This document shows, one piece after another, positions 15,902 through 22,169 of a DNA stretch of 22,169 nt. Below the pieces are notes generated by a model that did not search any database, was not told the DNA's origin, and worked only from the letters and a program-made list of their open reading frames with translations. The position numbers and the translations under genes were made by a program. The stretch's first letter is position 1. Each line of letters begins with the position of its first letter. This DNA is from JBOFEH01 sp051650265 (GTDB lineage: Bacteria > Bacillota > Clostridia > Lachnospirales > Cellulosilyticaceae). Location of the stretch: positions 1 through 22,169 of the forward strand of contig JBOFIR010000239.1 in NCBI GenBank assembly GCA_051650265.1, read 5' to 3'.

Positions 15902-16629
15902 CACAAATCCCCCTTTTCAAAGATACGCACGGCTTCTTCAAGGTGAATTGCACCTGTGTACAGTGCTTTGCCTACAATACTGCCCTGTACACCAATCGCT
16001 TGTAATTTTTTGAGATCTTGTAATGTCTGTACCCCACCAGATGCAATCACATCTACGCCTGCTCCTTGAATCAAACATGCAGTCTCCTCGATATTAGGAC
16101 CACACAACATGCCGTCTTTTGCTATGTCTGTATAAATCATTGTGGTAACGCCTATTGCGCGCATTTCTTCCGCAAAAGAAAGCGCCGAGAGTTCTGTTAC
16201 TTCTTGCCATCCCTCTATGGCGACACACCCATTCTTTGCATCCACGCCGATCACGATTCTATCTGCCCCAAATTGCAAGATTGCATCTTGAACCAACTGT
16301 CTATTTTTCACTGCAGCACTTCCCAAAATCACACGTGCGACACCTAATTCTAGTTTTTCCTTTATGTCTCCTAGGCTCCGAATCCCTCCACCTACTTGAA
16401 CAGGAATCTCTACAGCTTGCACAACCTCTTGAATCAATCTGTCATTGACACCGCATCCCATTTTGGCACCATCCAGATCAACAAGGTGCAGATAAGATGC
16501 CCCCATCTCTTGCCATTTTTTTGCAATGGCAAGAGGATCTTCACTATAAACTGTCACCGCATCATAATCTCCCTGTCGTAATCGCACACACTGGCCTGAC
16601 TTCATATCAATCGCTGGATATAACTGCAT
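15901..16629 (-). CDS. hisA: ProFAR isomerase HisA
   Basis: A half-barrel-repeat TIM barrel that isomerises ProFAR to PRFAR, the fourth step of histidine synthesis. The catalytic aspartates D8 (PAIDMKSGQCVRL) and D168 (YTDIAKDGMLCGPN) are in place, with phosphate loops VGGGIRS (79-85) and ASGGVQT. Length 242 is standard. It overlaps the end of hisH by 23 bases and shares one base of its stop with the hisF ATG. Only a weak ribosome site precedes the start, as expected for a coupled gene. A PriA role in tryptophan synthesis is not suggested by anything seen. Confidence 0.96.
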   Translation of the reverse strand: MQLYPAIDMKSGQCVRLRQGDYDAVTVYSEDPLAIAKKWQEMGASYLHLVDLDGAKMGCGVNDRLIQEVVQAVEIPVQVGGGIRSLGDIKEKLELGVARVILGSAAVKNRQLVQDAILQFGADRIVIGVDAKNGCVAIEGWQEVTELSALSFAEEMRAIGVTTMIYTDIAKDGMLCGPNIEETACLIQGAGVDVIASGGVQTLQDLKKLQAIGVQGSIVGKALYTGAIHLEEAVRIFEKGDL

Positions 16630-17239
16630 CTTTCATCCCCACTTTCCTCAAAAAATTACTTAGGAGCAACATCCCGTCTTCACCACTTTTCTCTGGATGA
16701 AACTGGACCCCATACACATTATTTTGTTGGACCGCTACAGCAATCCGCTTGCCATACATGGTAAATGCACTGACAATATCTGCCCTTGTCTCTAGATAAT
16801 ACGAATGGACGAAATACATCCATGGTTTCTCCCCAATGCCTTCAAGCAAAGGGGCCTCCTTAATAATCTCTAATGTATTCCACCCCATATGAGGCACCTT
16901 AAGCGGTACATCCAGTCTCACGATCTCACCCGGCAAAATACCTAGTCCCTCACAGCTCCCCATCTCATAGCCCCGCTCAAACAAAAGCTGCATCCCTAAG
17001 CATATGCCCAAAAAAGGGGTCCCGCGCCCAATACATGCCTTGATGACACCCACAAGTTCCTTTTCTCCAAGCGCCTTCATTGCTGCTTTCATGGCACCTA
17101 CACCTGGCAGTACCACGGCATCTGCTGTCAGGATTTCCTGAGGCTGATCCGTAATAGATGCCTCTACCCCTAACTTTGCAAACGCCTTTTGCACATTACA
17201 TAAGTTTCCCATGCCATAATCAATAATTGCCACTCTCAT
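16607..17239 (-). CDS. hisH: Imidazole glycerol phosphate synthase glutaminase subunit HisH
   Basis: A class I glutamine amidotransferase that feeds ammonia to HisF. The catalytic triad is visible: C80 in FLGICLGMQLLFE, H181 and E183 in VQFHPEKSG. The N-terminal IIDYGMGNL and the oxyanion region PGVGAM (45-50) are typical. The length of 210 is slightly above the usual 200, through a short tail that overlaps hisA. It begins 3 bases after the hisB stop, and the end of hisB supplies the site GGAGGG. hisH, hisA and hisF are in the order needed to build the synthase complex. Confidence 0.96.
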   Translation of the reverse strand: MRVAIIDYGMGNLCNVQKAFAKLGVEASITDQPQEILTADAVVLPGVGAMKAAMKALGEKELVGVIKACIGRGTPFLGICLGMQLLFERGYEMGSCEGLGILPGEIVRLDVPLKVPHMGWNTLEIIKEAPLLEGIGEKPWMYFVHSYYLETRADIVSAFTMYGKRIAVAVQQNNVYGVQFHPEKSGEDGMLLLSNFLRKVGMKDAVISSD

Positions 17240-17242
17240 ACC

Positions 17243-17833
17243 TTAGCCCTCCAACATCCCTTTTGTAGAAGGTACTTTTAACTCTCGTGGATCAGGCGTA
17301 ATCGCCATTCTTAGTGCCCTTGCAAATGCCTTACACATGCCTTCAATCATATGGTGATTGTTGGTACCTTCAAGTACTTTGATGTGTACATTGAGCCCCC
17401 CATGAATTGCTACTGCCCTAAAGAATTCACCTACCATCTCTGTATCAAAATCCCCCACGCGGTTTGTGGTCAAACACGCATCCACCTTGCTATAAGGTCT
17501 ACCCGAGCAATCAATCGCACAGAGTACAAGTGCCTCTTCCATAGGAATCATGCTATGTCCATATCTTGCAATCCCACACTTCTCTCCCAAAGCTTCCTTG
17601 AGCGCTTGCCCCAATACAATACCCACATCTTCTACGGTGTGATGGCAATCTACCTCCAAGTCACCTACCGCATGCACGTGTAGATTGCACAGGCTGTGCC
17701 TGCCAATATGCGTGAGCATATGATTAAAAAATCCAATACCTGTATCAATGGTCGTCTCGCCACAACCATCTAGCTCAAGTTTCAACTCAATTTGTGTTTC
17801 TAATGTTGCCCGATTGATCTGTGCATAGCGCAT
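17243..17833 (-). CDS. hisB: Imidazoleglycerol-phosphate dehydratase HisB (monofunctional)
   Basis: Dehydrates imidazole glycerol phosphate to imidazole acetol phosphate. The 196 residues starting at 17833 (MRYAQINRAT) match the monofunctional Gram-positive form, and GGAGG lies 7 bases upstream; the open frame to 17923 is hisC overlap. The manganese-binding histidine motifs are present: GIGFFNHMLTHIGRHS, the DCHHTVEDVGI repeat, GHSMIPMEEAL and EGTNNHHMIEG. There is no fused N-terminal histidinol-phosphate phosphatase as in enterobacteria, so that step must be done by another gene. It overlaps hisC by 47 bases. Confidence 0.95.
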   Translation of the reverse strand: MRYAQINRATLETQIELKLELDGCGETTIDTGIGFFNHMLTHIGRHSLCNLHVHAVGDLEVDCHHTVEDVGIVLGQALKEALGEKCGIARYGHSMIPMEEALVLCAIDCSGRPYSKVDACLTTNRVGDFDTEMVGEFFRAVAIHGGLNVHIKVLEGTNNHHMIEGMCKAFARALRMAITPDPRELKVPSTKGMLEG

Positions 17834-18869
17834 ACGCCACCTCCTCACATTTTTGTAAAAATGTTGTATTCTCTCTCTCACTTCCAATAGTAACCCTGTA
17901 ATAGTCTTCGCCCCGACATGCAAAGCATTTGATAAAAATTTGTTGCGCTTCTAATTGGCCAAGGAGTAACTTGTTGCCCTTCATCCAGATAAAGTTGGCC
18001 TCAGAAGGGTAAGCCTCATAACCCAGTTCATAAAGCCTCCTGTATACCCGTTCACGTTCACCCCTGATCTGGTCAATGCCCTGTTTAAACGCATCACGAT
18101 GTTGGATAACCCACGTTGCTACCTCCTGTGAAAAGCGGTTCAAATGATAAGGTGGTTTGACCCCGAGCATCGCCTCAATCACTGCCCCACTGCCGATGCC
18201 ATACCCTACTCTTGCGCCCGCGAGACCATAAGCTTTTGAAAAAGTACGTAGTACCAATACATTGGGATAAGCTTTCACCAATGGGATGGCTGTCTCCCCT
18301 CCAAATTCGATATACGCCTCATCAACCACGACAACCCCCATGCTCACTTGAATCAGCTTTTCAATCTGTGCCACTGACAACACACTACCTGTGGGGTTGT
18401 TGGGGGTACAAATGAAAAGTACTTTGGGTTGTTGGGCACAAACGTCCTGATACAGTTGCTCAAAATTGTAGGTAAAGGCATCCGTCAAAGGCACCCCTCT
18501 AAAGATGCCCCCATTAATTTGTGTGGTTAAGGCATACATACTGAAACTTGGCTCTGGGGCCATTACACAGTCTCCCTCTTCTAGTACACTTCTAAGGAGA
18601 CAGTCGATGAGCTGGTCTGATCCTACGCCACAGATTATCTGTTGGTAAGGCACCTCATGCGCCTTGCTGATTGCCTCTCGCAATTGTCGGGTGTCCGAAT
18701 CAGGGTAACGACTCAGCTGCGCTGTATCTAACCAATTCTTCATATGTTCAGTTAACTGTTCTAATGTGGATGCACTAGATTCATTGGCATCTAAGAAGAT
18801 GCCTGCTGTGCGGTAAGTTGCATGGTAAGGTTTGATAGGTCTAAGGCGCGCTTTGATATAGGGATTCAT
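17787..18869 (-). CDS. hisC: Histidinol-phosphate aminotransferase HisC
   Basis: A fold-type I PLP enzyme that transfers an amino group from glutamate to imidazole acetol phosphate. Length 360 is typical. The PLP lysine K212 is in RTFSKAYGLAGARVGY, with CTPNNPTG (154-161) and VVDEAYIEF (181-189) placing the cofactor residues. The C-terminal arginine motif YRVTIGSEREN is present. It starts as ATGA on the hisD stop and its last 15 codons (CTDQSGNIRNTN region) run into hisB in another frame, a longer overlap than elsewhere in the operon. Some side activity on aromatic amino acids is known in the family but not inferable here. Confidence 0.95.
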   Translation of the reverse strand: MNPYIKARLRPIKPYHATYRTAGIFLDANESSASTLEQLTEHMKNWLDTAQLSRYPDSDTRQLREAISKAHEVPYQQIICGVGSDQLIDCLLRSVLEEGDCVMAPEPSFSMYALTTQINGGIFRGVPLTDAFTYNFEQLYQDVCAQQPKVLFICTPNNPTGSVLSVAQIEKLIQVSMGVVVVDEAYIEFGGETAIPLVKAYPNVLVLRTFSKAYGLAGARVGYGIGSGAVIEAMLGVKPPYHLNRFSQEVATWVIQHRDAFKQGIDQIRGERERVYRRLYELGYEAYPSEANFIWMKGNKLLLGQLEAQQIFIKCFACRGEDYYRVTIGSERENTTFLQKCEEVAYALCTDQSGNIRNTN

Positions 18870-20173
18870 GAACTCACCTCCTCTAGGCGTACACGAACTG
18901 CTAAGGCATGCGCGCCGAGCGCTTCGCTTTCTGCAAAAGTCATCACGTCTTCACCTAATCTCCCAAGTGCCTCTTTTGAAAAGGAAAGGATACTACTTTT
19001 TTTAATAAAATCATCTACGCCAAGTGGTGAGAAAAAACGTGCAGTACCGCTTGTAGGCAGCACATGATTTGGGCCTGCCATATAATCCCCTACAGCCTCA
19101 GGTGTATAGTGTCCTAAGAATACTGCACCTGCATGCTGAATCTGACCTAACCTATCAAAAGGCGCTGCAATGGCAAGTTCCAAGTGCTCAGGTGCGATAG
19201 TGTTGGCAAGTGCAATGGCCTCATCTAGTGTATCTACGACAATGATTCGGCTATAGCTTGCAAGTGAAGCCGCCAGAATCTCCTGTCTTGGAAGCTGCTG
19301 ATAGAGCCGTGCCACCTCAGATTGAACGGCTTGCGCCACCTCTAAGTCTGTGGTAATCAAAATACTCGATGCAAGTTCATCATGTTCTGCCTGTGACAAG
19401 AGATCTGCTGCAACAAAGGTTGGATTGGCCGATCCATCTGCAATCACTAAGATCTCACTCGGTCCCGCTATGGCGTCAATACTGACATACCCATAGACTT
19501 CTCGCTTTGCGAGTGCCACATAGATATTACCTGGTCCAACGATCTTATCTACTTTTGGAATAGTGGTGGTTCCAAAAGCAAGTGCAGCAATAGCCTGCGC
19601 ACCACCAATGGTATAGATCTCTTCAATGCCTGCTACATATGCCGCCCCTAGTACACTGTCAGGGATTGCTGTTTGGCGTTCCCCTACTAGCGGGGTCACC
19701 ATCACAATCCGCTTGACACCTGCAACCTGTGCTGGAATCGCATTCATGAGCACAGAAGAAGGATAGGACGCTTTGCCACCTGGCACATAGATCCCAACAG
19801 ATTCAAGTGGTAGAATCCGTTGCCCTAGTAGTTCACCATTAGCCTTTACATCTAGCCAAGTGTTCTGCTTTTGCCGCTCATGGAAAGCACGAATCCGCGT
19901 TGCTGATTTCTCCATAGCTTGGCGTAACACAAATGGTAAACGCCAAAAGGCTGCCTCTATTTCACTTTTTGCGAGTCGCACATTATCAGGTGTTACATAG
20001 GTTGAATCCCATCTGTGTGTGTACTCAAAAAGTGCATCATCCCCTCTTTCACGTACCTGTGTCACGATTGCCTTGGTCTGATCAACATACTGATTCTTAT
20101 CAAAACTTGCACGTTCTTTTAAGCGTTCAAGAAATAGTGTGAGGTCTTTCTGCGCTTCAATGATTTGGATCAT
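18866..20173 (-). CDS. hisD: Histidinol dehydrogenase HisD
   Basis: A zinc- and NAD-dependent enzyme that oxidises histidinol to histidine in two steps, the end of the pathway. Zinc ligands Q261 and H264 (SQAEHDE), D363 (GDYMAGPNH) and H422 and the catalytic pair E329-H330 (IAPEHLELA) are all present. The signature region IDAIAGPSEILVIAD (232-246) and the NAD-binding part GGKASYPSSVLMN (132-144) are typical. Length 435 is standard. GGAGGGG lies 7 bases before the start at 20173, whose ATG overlaps the hisG stop as ATGA. It overlaps hisC the same way. Confidence 0.97.
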   Translation of the reverse strand: MIQIIEAQKDLTLFLERLKERASFDKNQYVDQTKAIVTQVRERGDDALFEYTHRWDSTYVTPDNVRLAKSEIEAAFWRLPFVLRQAMEKSATRIRAFHERQKQNTWLDVKANGELLGQRILPLESVGIYVPGGKASYPSSVLMNAIPAQVAGVKRIVMVTPLVGERQTAIPDSVLGAAYVAGIEEIYTIGGAQAIAALAFGTTTIPKVDKIVGPGNIYVALAKREVYGYVSIDAIAGPSEILVIADGSANPTFVAADLLSQAEHDELASSILITTDLEVAQAVQSEVARLYQQLPRQEILAASLASYSRIIVVDTLDEAIALANTIAPEHLELAIAAPFDRLGQIQHAGAVFLGHYTPEAVGDYMAGPNHVLPTSGTARFFSPLGVDDFIKKSSILSFSKEALGRLGEDVMTFAESEALGAHALAVRVRLEEVSS

Positions 20174-20814
20174 TTTATCCCCTCCTTTAAGGCATCCTCT
20201 AGCTTCACCAAAATCTGCTCTATTACCTCATGTTTGACTTTCATGCTAGCTGTATTAACAATGCATCTGGCTGATAGCGGCATCAGTTCATCAAATACAA
20301 CGAGTCCATTCGCCTTTAAAGTCGCACCACTCTCTACAATATCTACAATGACATCTGATAGACCTACAATAGGACCTAGCTCAACAGACCCATGGAGTTT
20401 GATAAGTTCGACACTTCTATTACTCTTAGCAAAATACTGCTGTGCAATCACTGGATATTTGGTTGCAACACGTAAGAAGCGTCCACTTTCAAACTGCTTG
20501 CGCGCAGACTCTGGTCCCGCTACAACCATCTGACACTTTCCAAAACCTAAATCAAGCATTTCATAAACACTGCGTTTTTCCTCTAGAATCGTATCTTTGC
20601 CAACAACACCAATATCAGCAACACCATAATCGACATAGGTCGGGACATCTGAAGCCTTGGATAGAAAAAAACGGTAACGTCCATCATCACTGACATAGAG
20701 TAACTTACGATTGTTTACCTCCATCTCACTACAAGTAATCCCCATTGCTTTTAAGACCTGCATCGTGTGCAGAGCTAATCTCCCCTTAGCTAAGGCAAAA
20801 GTAATCTGATTCAT
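20170..20814 (-). CDS. hisG: ATP phosphoribosyltransferase catalytic subunit HisG (short form)
   Basis: Catalyses the first, committed step of histidine synthesis, joining ATP and PRPP. At 214 residues it is the short form that lacks the C-terminal regulatory ACT-like domain of long HisG, so it needs HisZ, encoded just upstream, for activity and histidine feedback. Visible are ALAKGRL (7-13), VADIGVVGKDTI (65-76) and the PRPP-binding loop DIVESGATLKANGL (158-171). GGAGGGG precedes the start, 18 bases after hisZ. It overlaps hisD by 4 bases. Confidence 0.96.
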   Translation of the reverse strand: MNQITFALAKGRLALHTMQVLKAMGITCSEMEVNNRKLLYVSDDGRYRFFLSKASDVPTYVDYGVADIGVVGKDTILEEKRSVYEMLDLGFGKCQMVVAGPESARKQFESGRFLRVATKYPVIAQQYFAKSNRSVELIKLHGSVELGPIVGLSDVIVDIVESGATLKANGLVVFDELMPLSARCIVNTASMKVKHEVIEQILVKLEDALKEGIK

Positions 20815-20832
20815 AGCACCCCTCCTTGTGGT

Positions 20833-22080
20833 TTAAAATAAAGCCATCGGATCCATGTAATGCATCTCTTGATCTGTCATATCATAGATGGCTACAGTTT
20901 CTTTGGACTGGAAGTAAAGAATACCTCCCATCCCTACAGACTGTGCATAAGCAATAGCCTCTGCTATATCTTGATCGAAATAGTTTTCAATGATCATCCC
21001 TTGTTTACGAAAATGTGCTGCAAGCTCTAAAGCAAGGCCTCTGGTCTCTGGATGATAGACAATCAGCGTTGATTGTTTATTCATCCCTGTAGGATATTGT
21101 TGTTGCCTAATTTTTTGCAAAAGCAAATCAACATTCATCCCAAACCCCACTGCTGGCAGATCTCTACCGTATTTCTCTAATAAGGTGTTGTACCGTCCGC
21201 CTTCACAGATTGCCATCCCAATCTCAGGTACGAACAGCTTAAACATCATACCTGTATAATAATTGGCATAGGATAAAATACTTAGATCAAACTGAATACG
21301 ATCTATCACACCATAATCACGCAATACGCCATAAAGAGATGCCAGATATGCCAAAGCAGCTTTTGTCCTAGTACCCTCTACCCGCTCACCGATTTGCATC
21401 AAGAGCGAAAGATCACCTGTGCGCTGAATGAATTGTGAAATAATTTCGATTTGCCCCTCATCGATACACTCAGCAGCTAAGATTGATTTAATTGCCACTG
21501 CATCTTTTGTTTCAATAGCACCATAAATCTCCTCCGAAATATCTGGAGAGATCCTGAGCTCCTCAAGCAGGCTACTAAAGAAAGCCCCGTTGCCAAGATG
21601 GATGACAAAGTCATCTATCCCAGCTGCCTGAACGGCTTCTATCGCTAGTCGTAGCACTTCTGCATCTCCCTCAATCGAATCATTGCCAATCAGTTCCACA
21701 CCTGCTTGTGTAAACTCATGACTCTTTCCTTGATACCGTTCGGGATATCTAAAGCTATTTGCTAAATAGCAGTACCGTTGTGGGTAAGCGACTTCTTGAT
21801 TTTGTGTGACTGCTACACGCGCAATGGCACAAGTCATATCACTACGCAGTGCCACCAATTCACCTTGCTTATTCACAAACTGATAACGCTGTGGACTTTG
21901 AGTTACTTCCTGTGCTCTATTGAATACATCCACATACTCAAATGTCGGTGTCTCGATCAGATGATAGCTATACTTTGAAAAAAGCATTAGTATACGCTGC
22001 GTGATCTGCTGTTTATGCTCAGCTGTCTCCCCCATAAAATCCCTCACACCCTCAGGTATATGTAAATGATAATTTTTCAT
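20833..22080 (-). CDS. hisZ: ATP phosphoribosyltransferase regulatory subunit HisZ
   Basis: A paralogue of histidyl-tRNA synthetase without tRNA-charging function that forms a hetero-octamer with short HisG and gives it activity and histidine control. Class II synthetase-like motifs are seen: GVRDFMGE (11-18), RSDMTCAIARVA (79-90), FRYPERYQGKSHEFTQAGVE (110-129) and EGGRYNTL (293-300). The 415 residues and lack of a full anticodon-binding domain fit HisZ rather than HisS (about 420-430), as does its place directly before hisG. The C-terminal part (about 336-415) is divergent. GGAGGG lies 8 bases before the start. It is the first gene of the operon, after a promoter and palindrome. Confidence 0.94.
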   Translation of the reverse strand: MKNYHLHIPEGVRDFMGETAEHKQQITQRILMLFSKYSYHLIETPTFEYVDVFNRAQEVTQSPQRYQFVNKQGELVALRSDMTCAIARVAVTQNQEVAYPQRYCYLANSFRYPERYQGKSHEFTQAGVELIGNDSIEGDAEVLRLAIEAVQAAGIDDFVIHLGNGAFFSSLLEELRISPDISEEIYGAIETKDAVAIKSILAAECIDEGQIEIISQFIQRTGDLSLLMQIGERVEGTRTKAALAYLASLYGVLRDYGVIDRIQFDLSILSYANYYTGMMFKLFVPEIGMAICEGGRYNTLLEKYGRDLPAVGFGMNVDLLLQKIRQQQYPTGMNKQSTLIVYHPETRGLALELAAHFRKQGMIIENYFDQDIAEAIAYAQSVGMGGILYFQSKETVAIYDMTDQEMHYMDPMALF

Positions 22081-22109
22081 AGTGACGCCCTCCGCTTTAT
22101 TGCATTAAA

Positions 22110-22127
22110 GTTTTAAATCGTTAAAAC
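22110..22127. promoter_or_regulatory. Palindromic operator-like sequence at the his operon start site
   Basis: GTTTTAA and TTAAAAC form a perfect 7-bp inverted repeat around 4 bases (CGAT). It lies directly downstream of the -10 box, over the expected transcription start, where a bound repressor would block initiation. A TrpR-related HisR/YerC-type repressor is one possible binder; this is inference. Confidence 0.4.
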
Positions 22128-22128
22128 A

Positions 22129-22157
22129 ACTATATACTATCTAATATTAAAAATCAA
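22129..22157 (-). promoter_or_regulatory. Candidate sigma-A promoter of the his operon
   Basis: On the minus strand TTGATT (22152-22157) and TATAGT (22129-22134) are separated by exactly 17 bases. They match 4 of 6 and 5 of 6 consensus bases and lie in a very AT-rich stretch. The predicted start near 22121 gives a leader of about 40 bases, too short for a T-box or attenuator. Confidence 0.5.
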
Positions 22158-22169
22158 GTGTTATATTTT

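Noticed and set aside
15902..15904. GTG start for hisF
   Set aside because: The ATG at 15901 has better spacing to GGGGGA and puts the catalytic aspartates at positions 11 and 130.
17834..17923. Longer HisB start at 17923
   Set aside because: The extra residues do not fit the family and lie inside the hisC gene; GGAGG precedes the ATG at 17833.
22081..22169. Histidine T-box riboswitch before hisZ
   Set aside because: Only about 40 bases separate the predicted start from hisZ, and no antiterminator or terminator hairpin is visible.

Overview
The window looks like a chromosome segment of a low-GC Gram-positive bacterium, most likely class Clostridia of the Bacillota; I would not go below class from sequence alone. 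The reasons are strong GGAGG-type ribosome binding sites before most genes, a YhaM-type exoribonuclease, MutS2, an RlmCD/RlmD-type rRNA methyltransferase, a short HisG paired with HisZ, and a monofunctional HisB. Every gene except the one at the left edge lies on the minus strand, so transcription runs right to left. No tRNA, rRNA, CRISPR array or insertion sequence was seen, and no gap over 300 bases lacks a gene.

Right part (about 14465-22169): a complete, tightly packed histidine operon in the order hisZ-hisG-hisD-hisC-hisB-hisH-hisA-hisF-hisIE, preceded by a plausible sigma-A promoter and a small palindrome at the expected start of transcription. Only histidinol-phosphate phosphatase is missing. 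Genes are joined by ATGA overlaps (hisG/hisD, hisD/hisC), a TGATG junction (hisA/hisF) and longer overlaps (hisC/hisB, hisH/hisA). The hisIE stop codon lies inside a perfect 17-bp inverted repeat that is not a standard terminator.

Middle part (about 9800-14364): a membrane diguanylate cyclase (Cache-like sensor region, HAMP, PAS, GGDEF) overlaps by ATGA with a membrane-anchored GGDEF-EAL protein that looks like an active phosphodiesterase, giving opposing c-di-GMP enzymes in one unit. They are followed by the tRNA wobble methyltransferase TrmL and a secreted SH3-NlpC/P60 cell-wall hydrolase that ends in a terminator.

Next part (about 3660-9760): mutS2, an OmpR/PhoB-type response regulator, its sensor kinase and a membrane-anchored HtrA protease, ending in a strong terminator. 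The arrangement suggests an envelope-stress module downstream of mutS2.

Left part (1-3660): yhaM, a Cas4-like nuclease split over two ATGA-linked frames with a membrane segment on each side of the split, a 49-residue unknown protein, and rlmD. The 3' end of rlmD is met head-on, 4 bp apart, by the C-terminal end of a large serine recombinase on the plus strand. This is probably the edge of an integrated mobile element lying to the left of the window. The split membrane Cas4-like nuclease and this element boundary are the two most interesting items.
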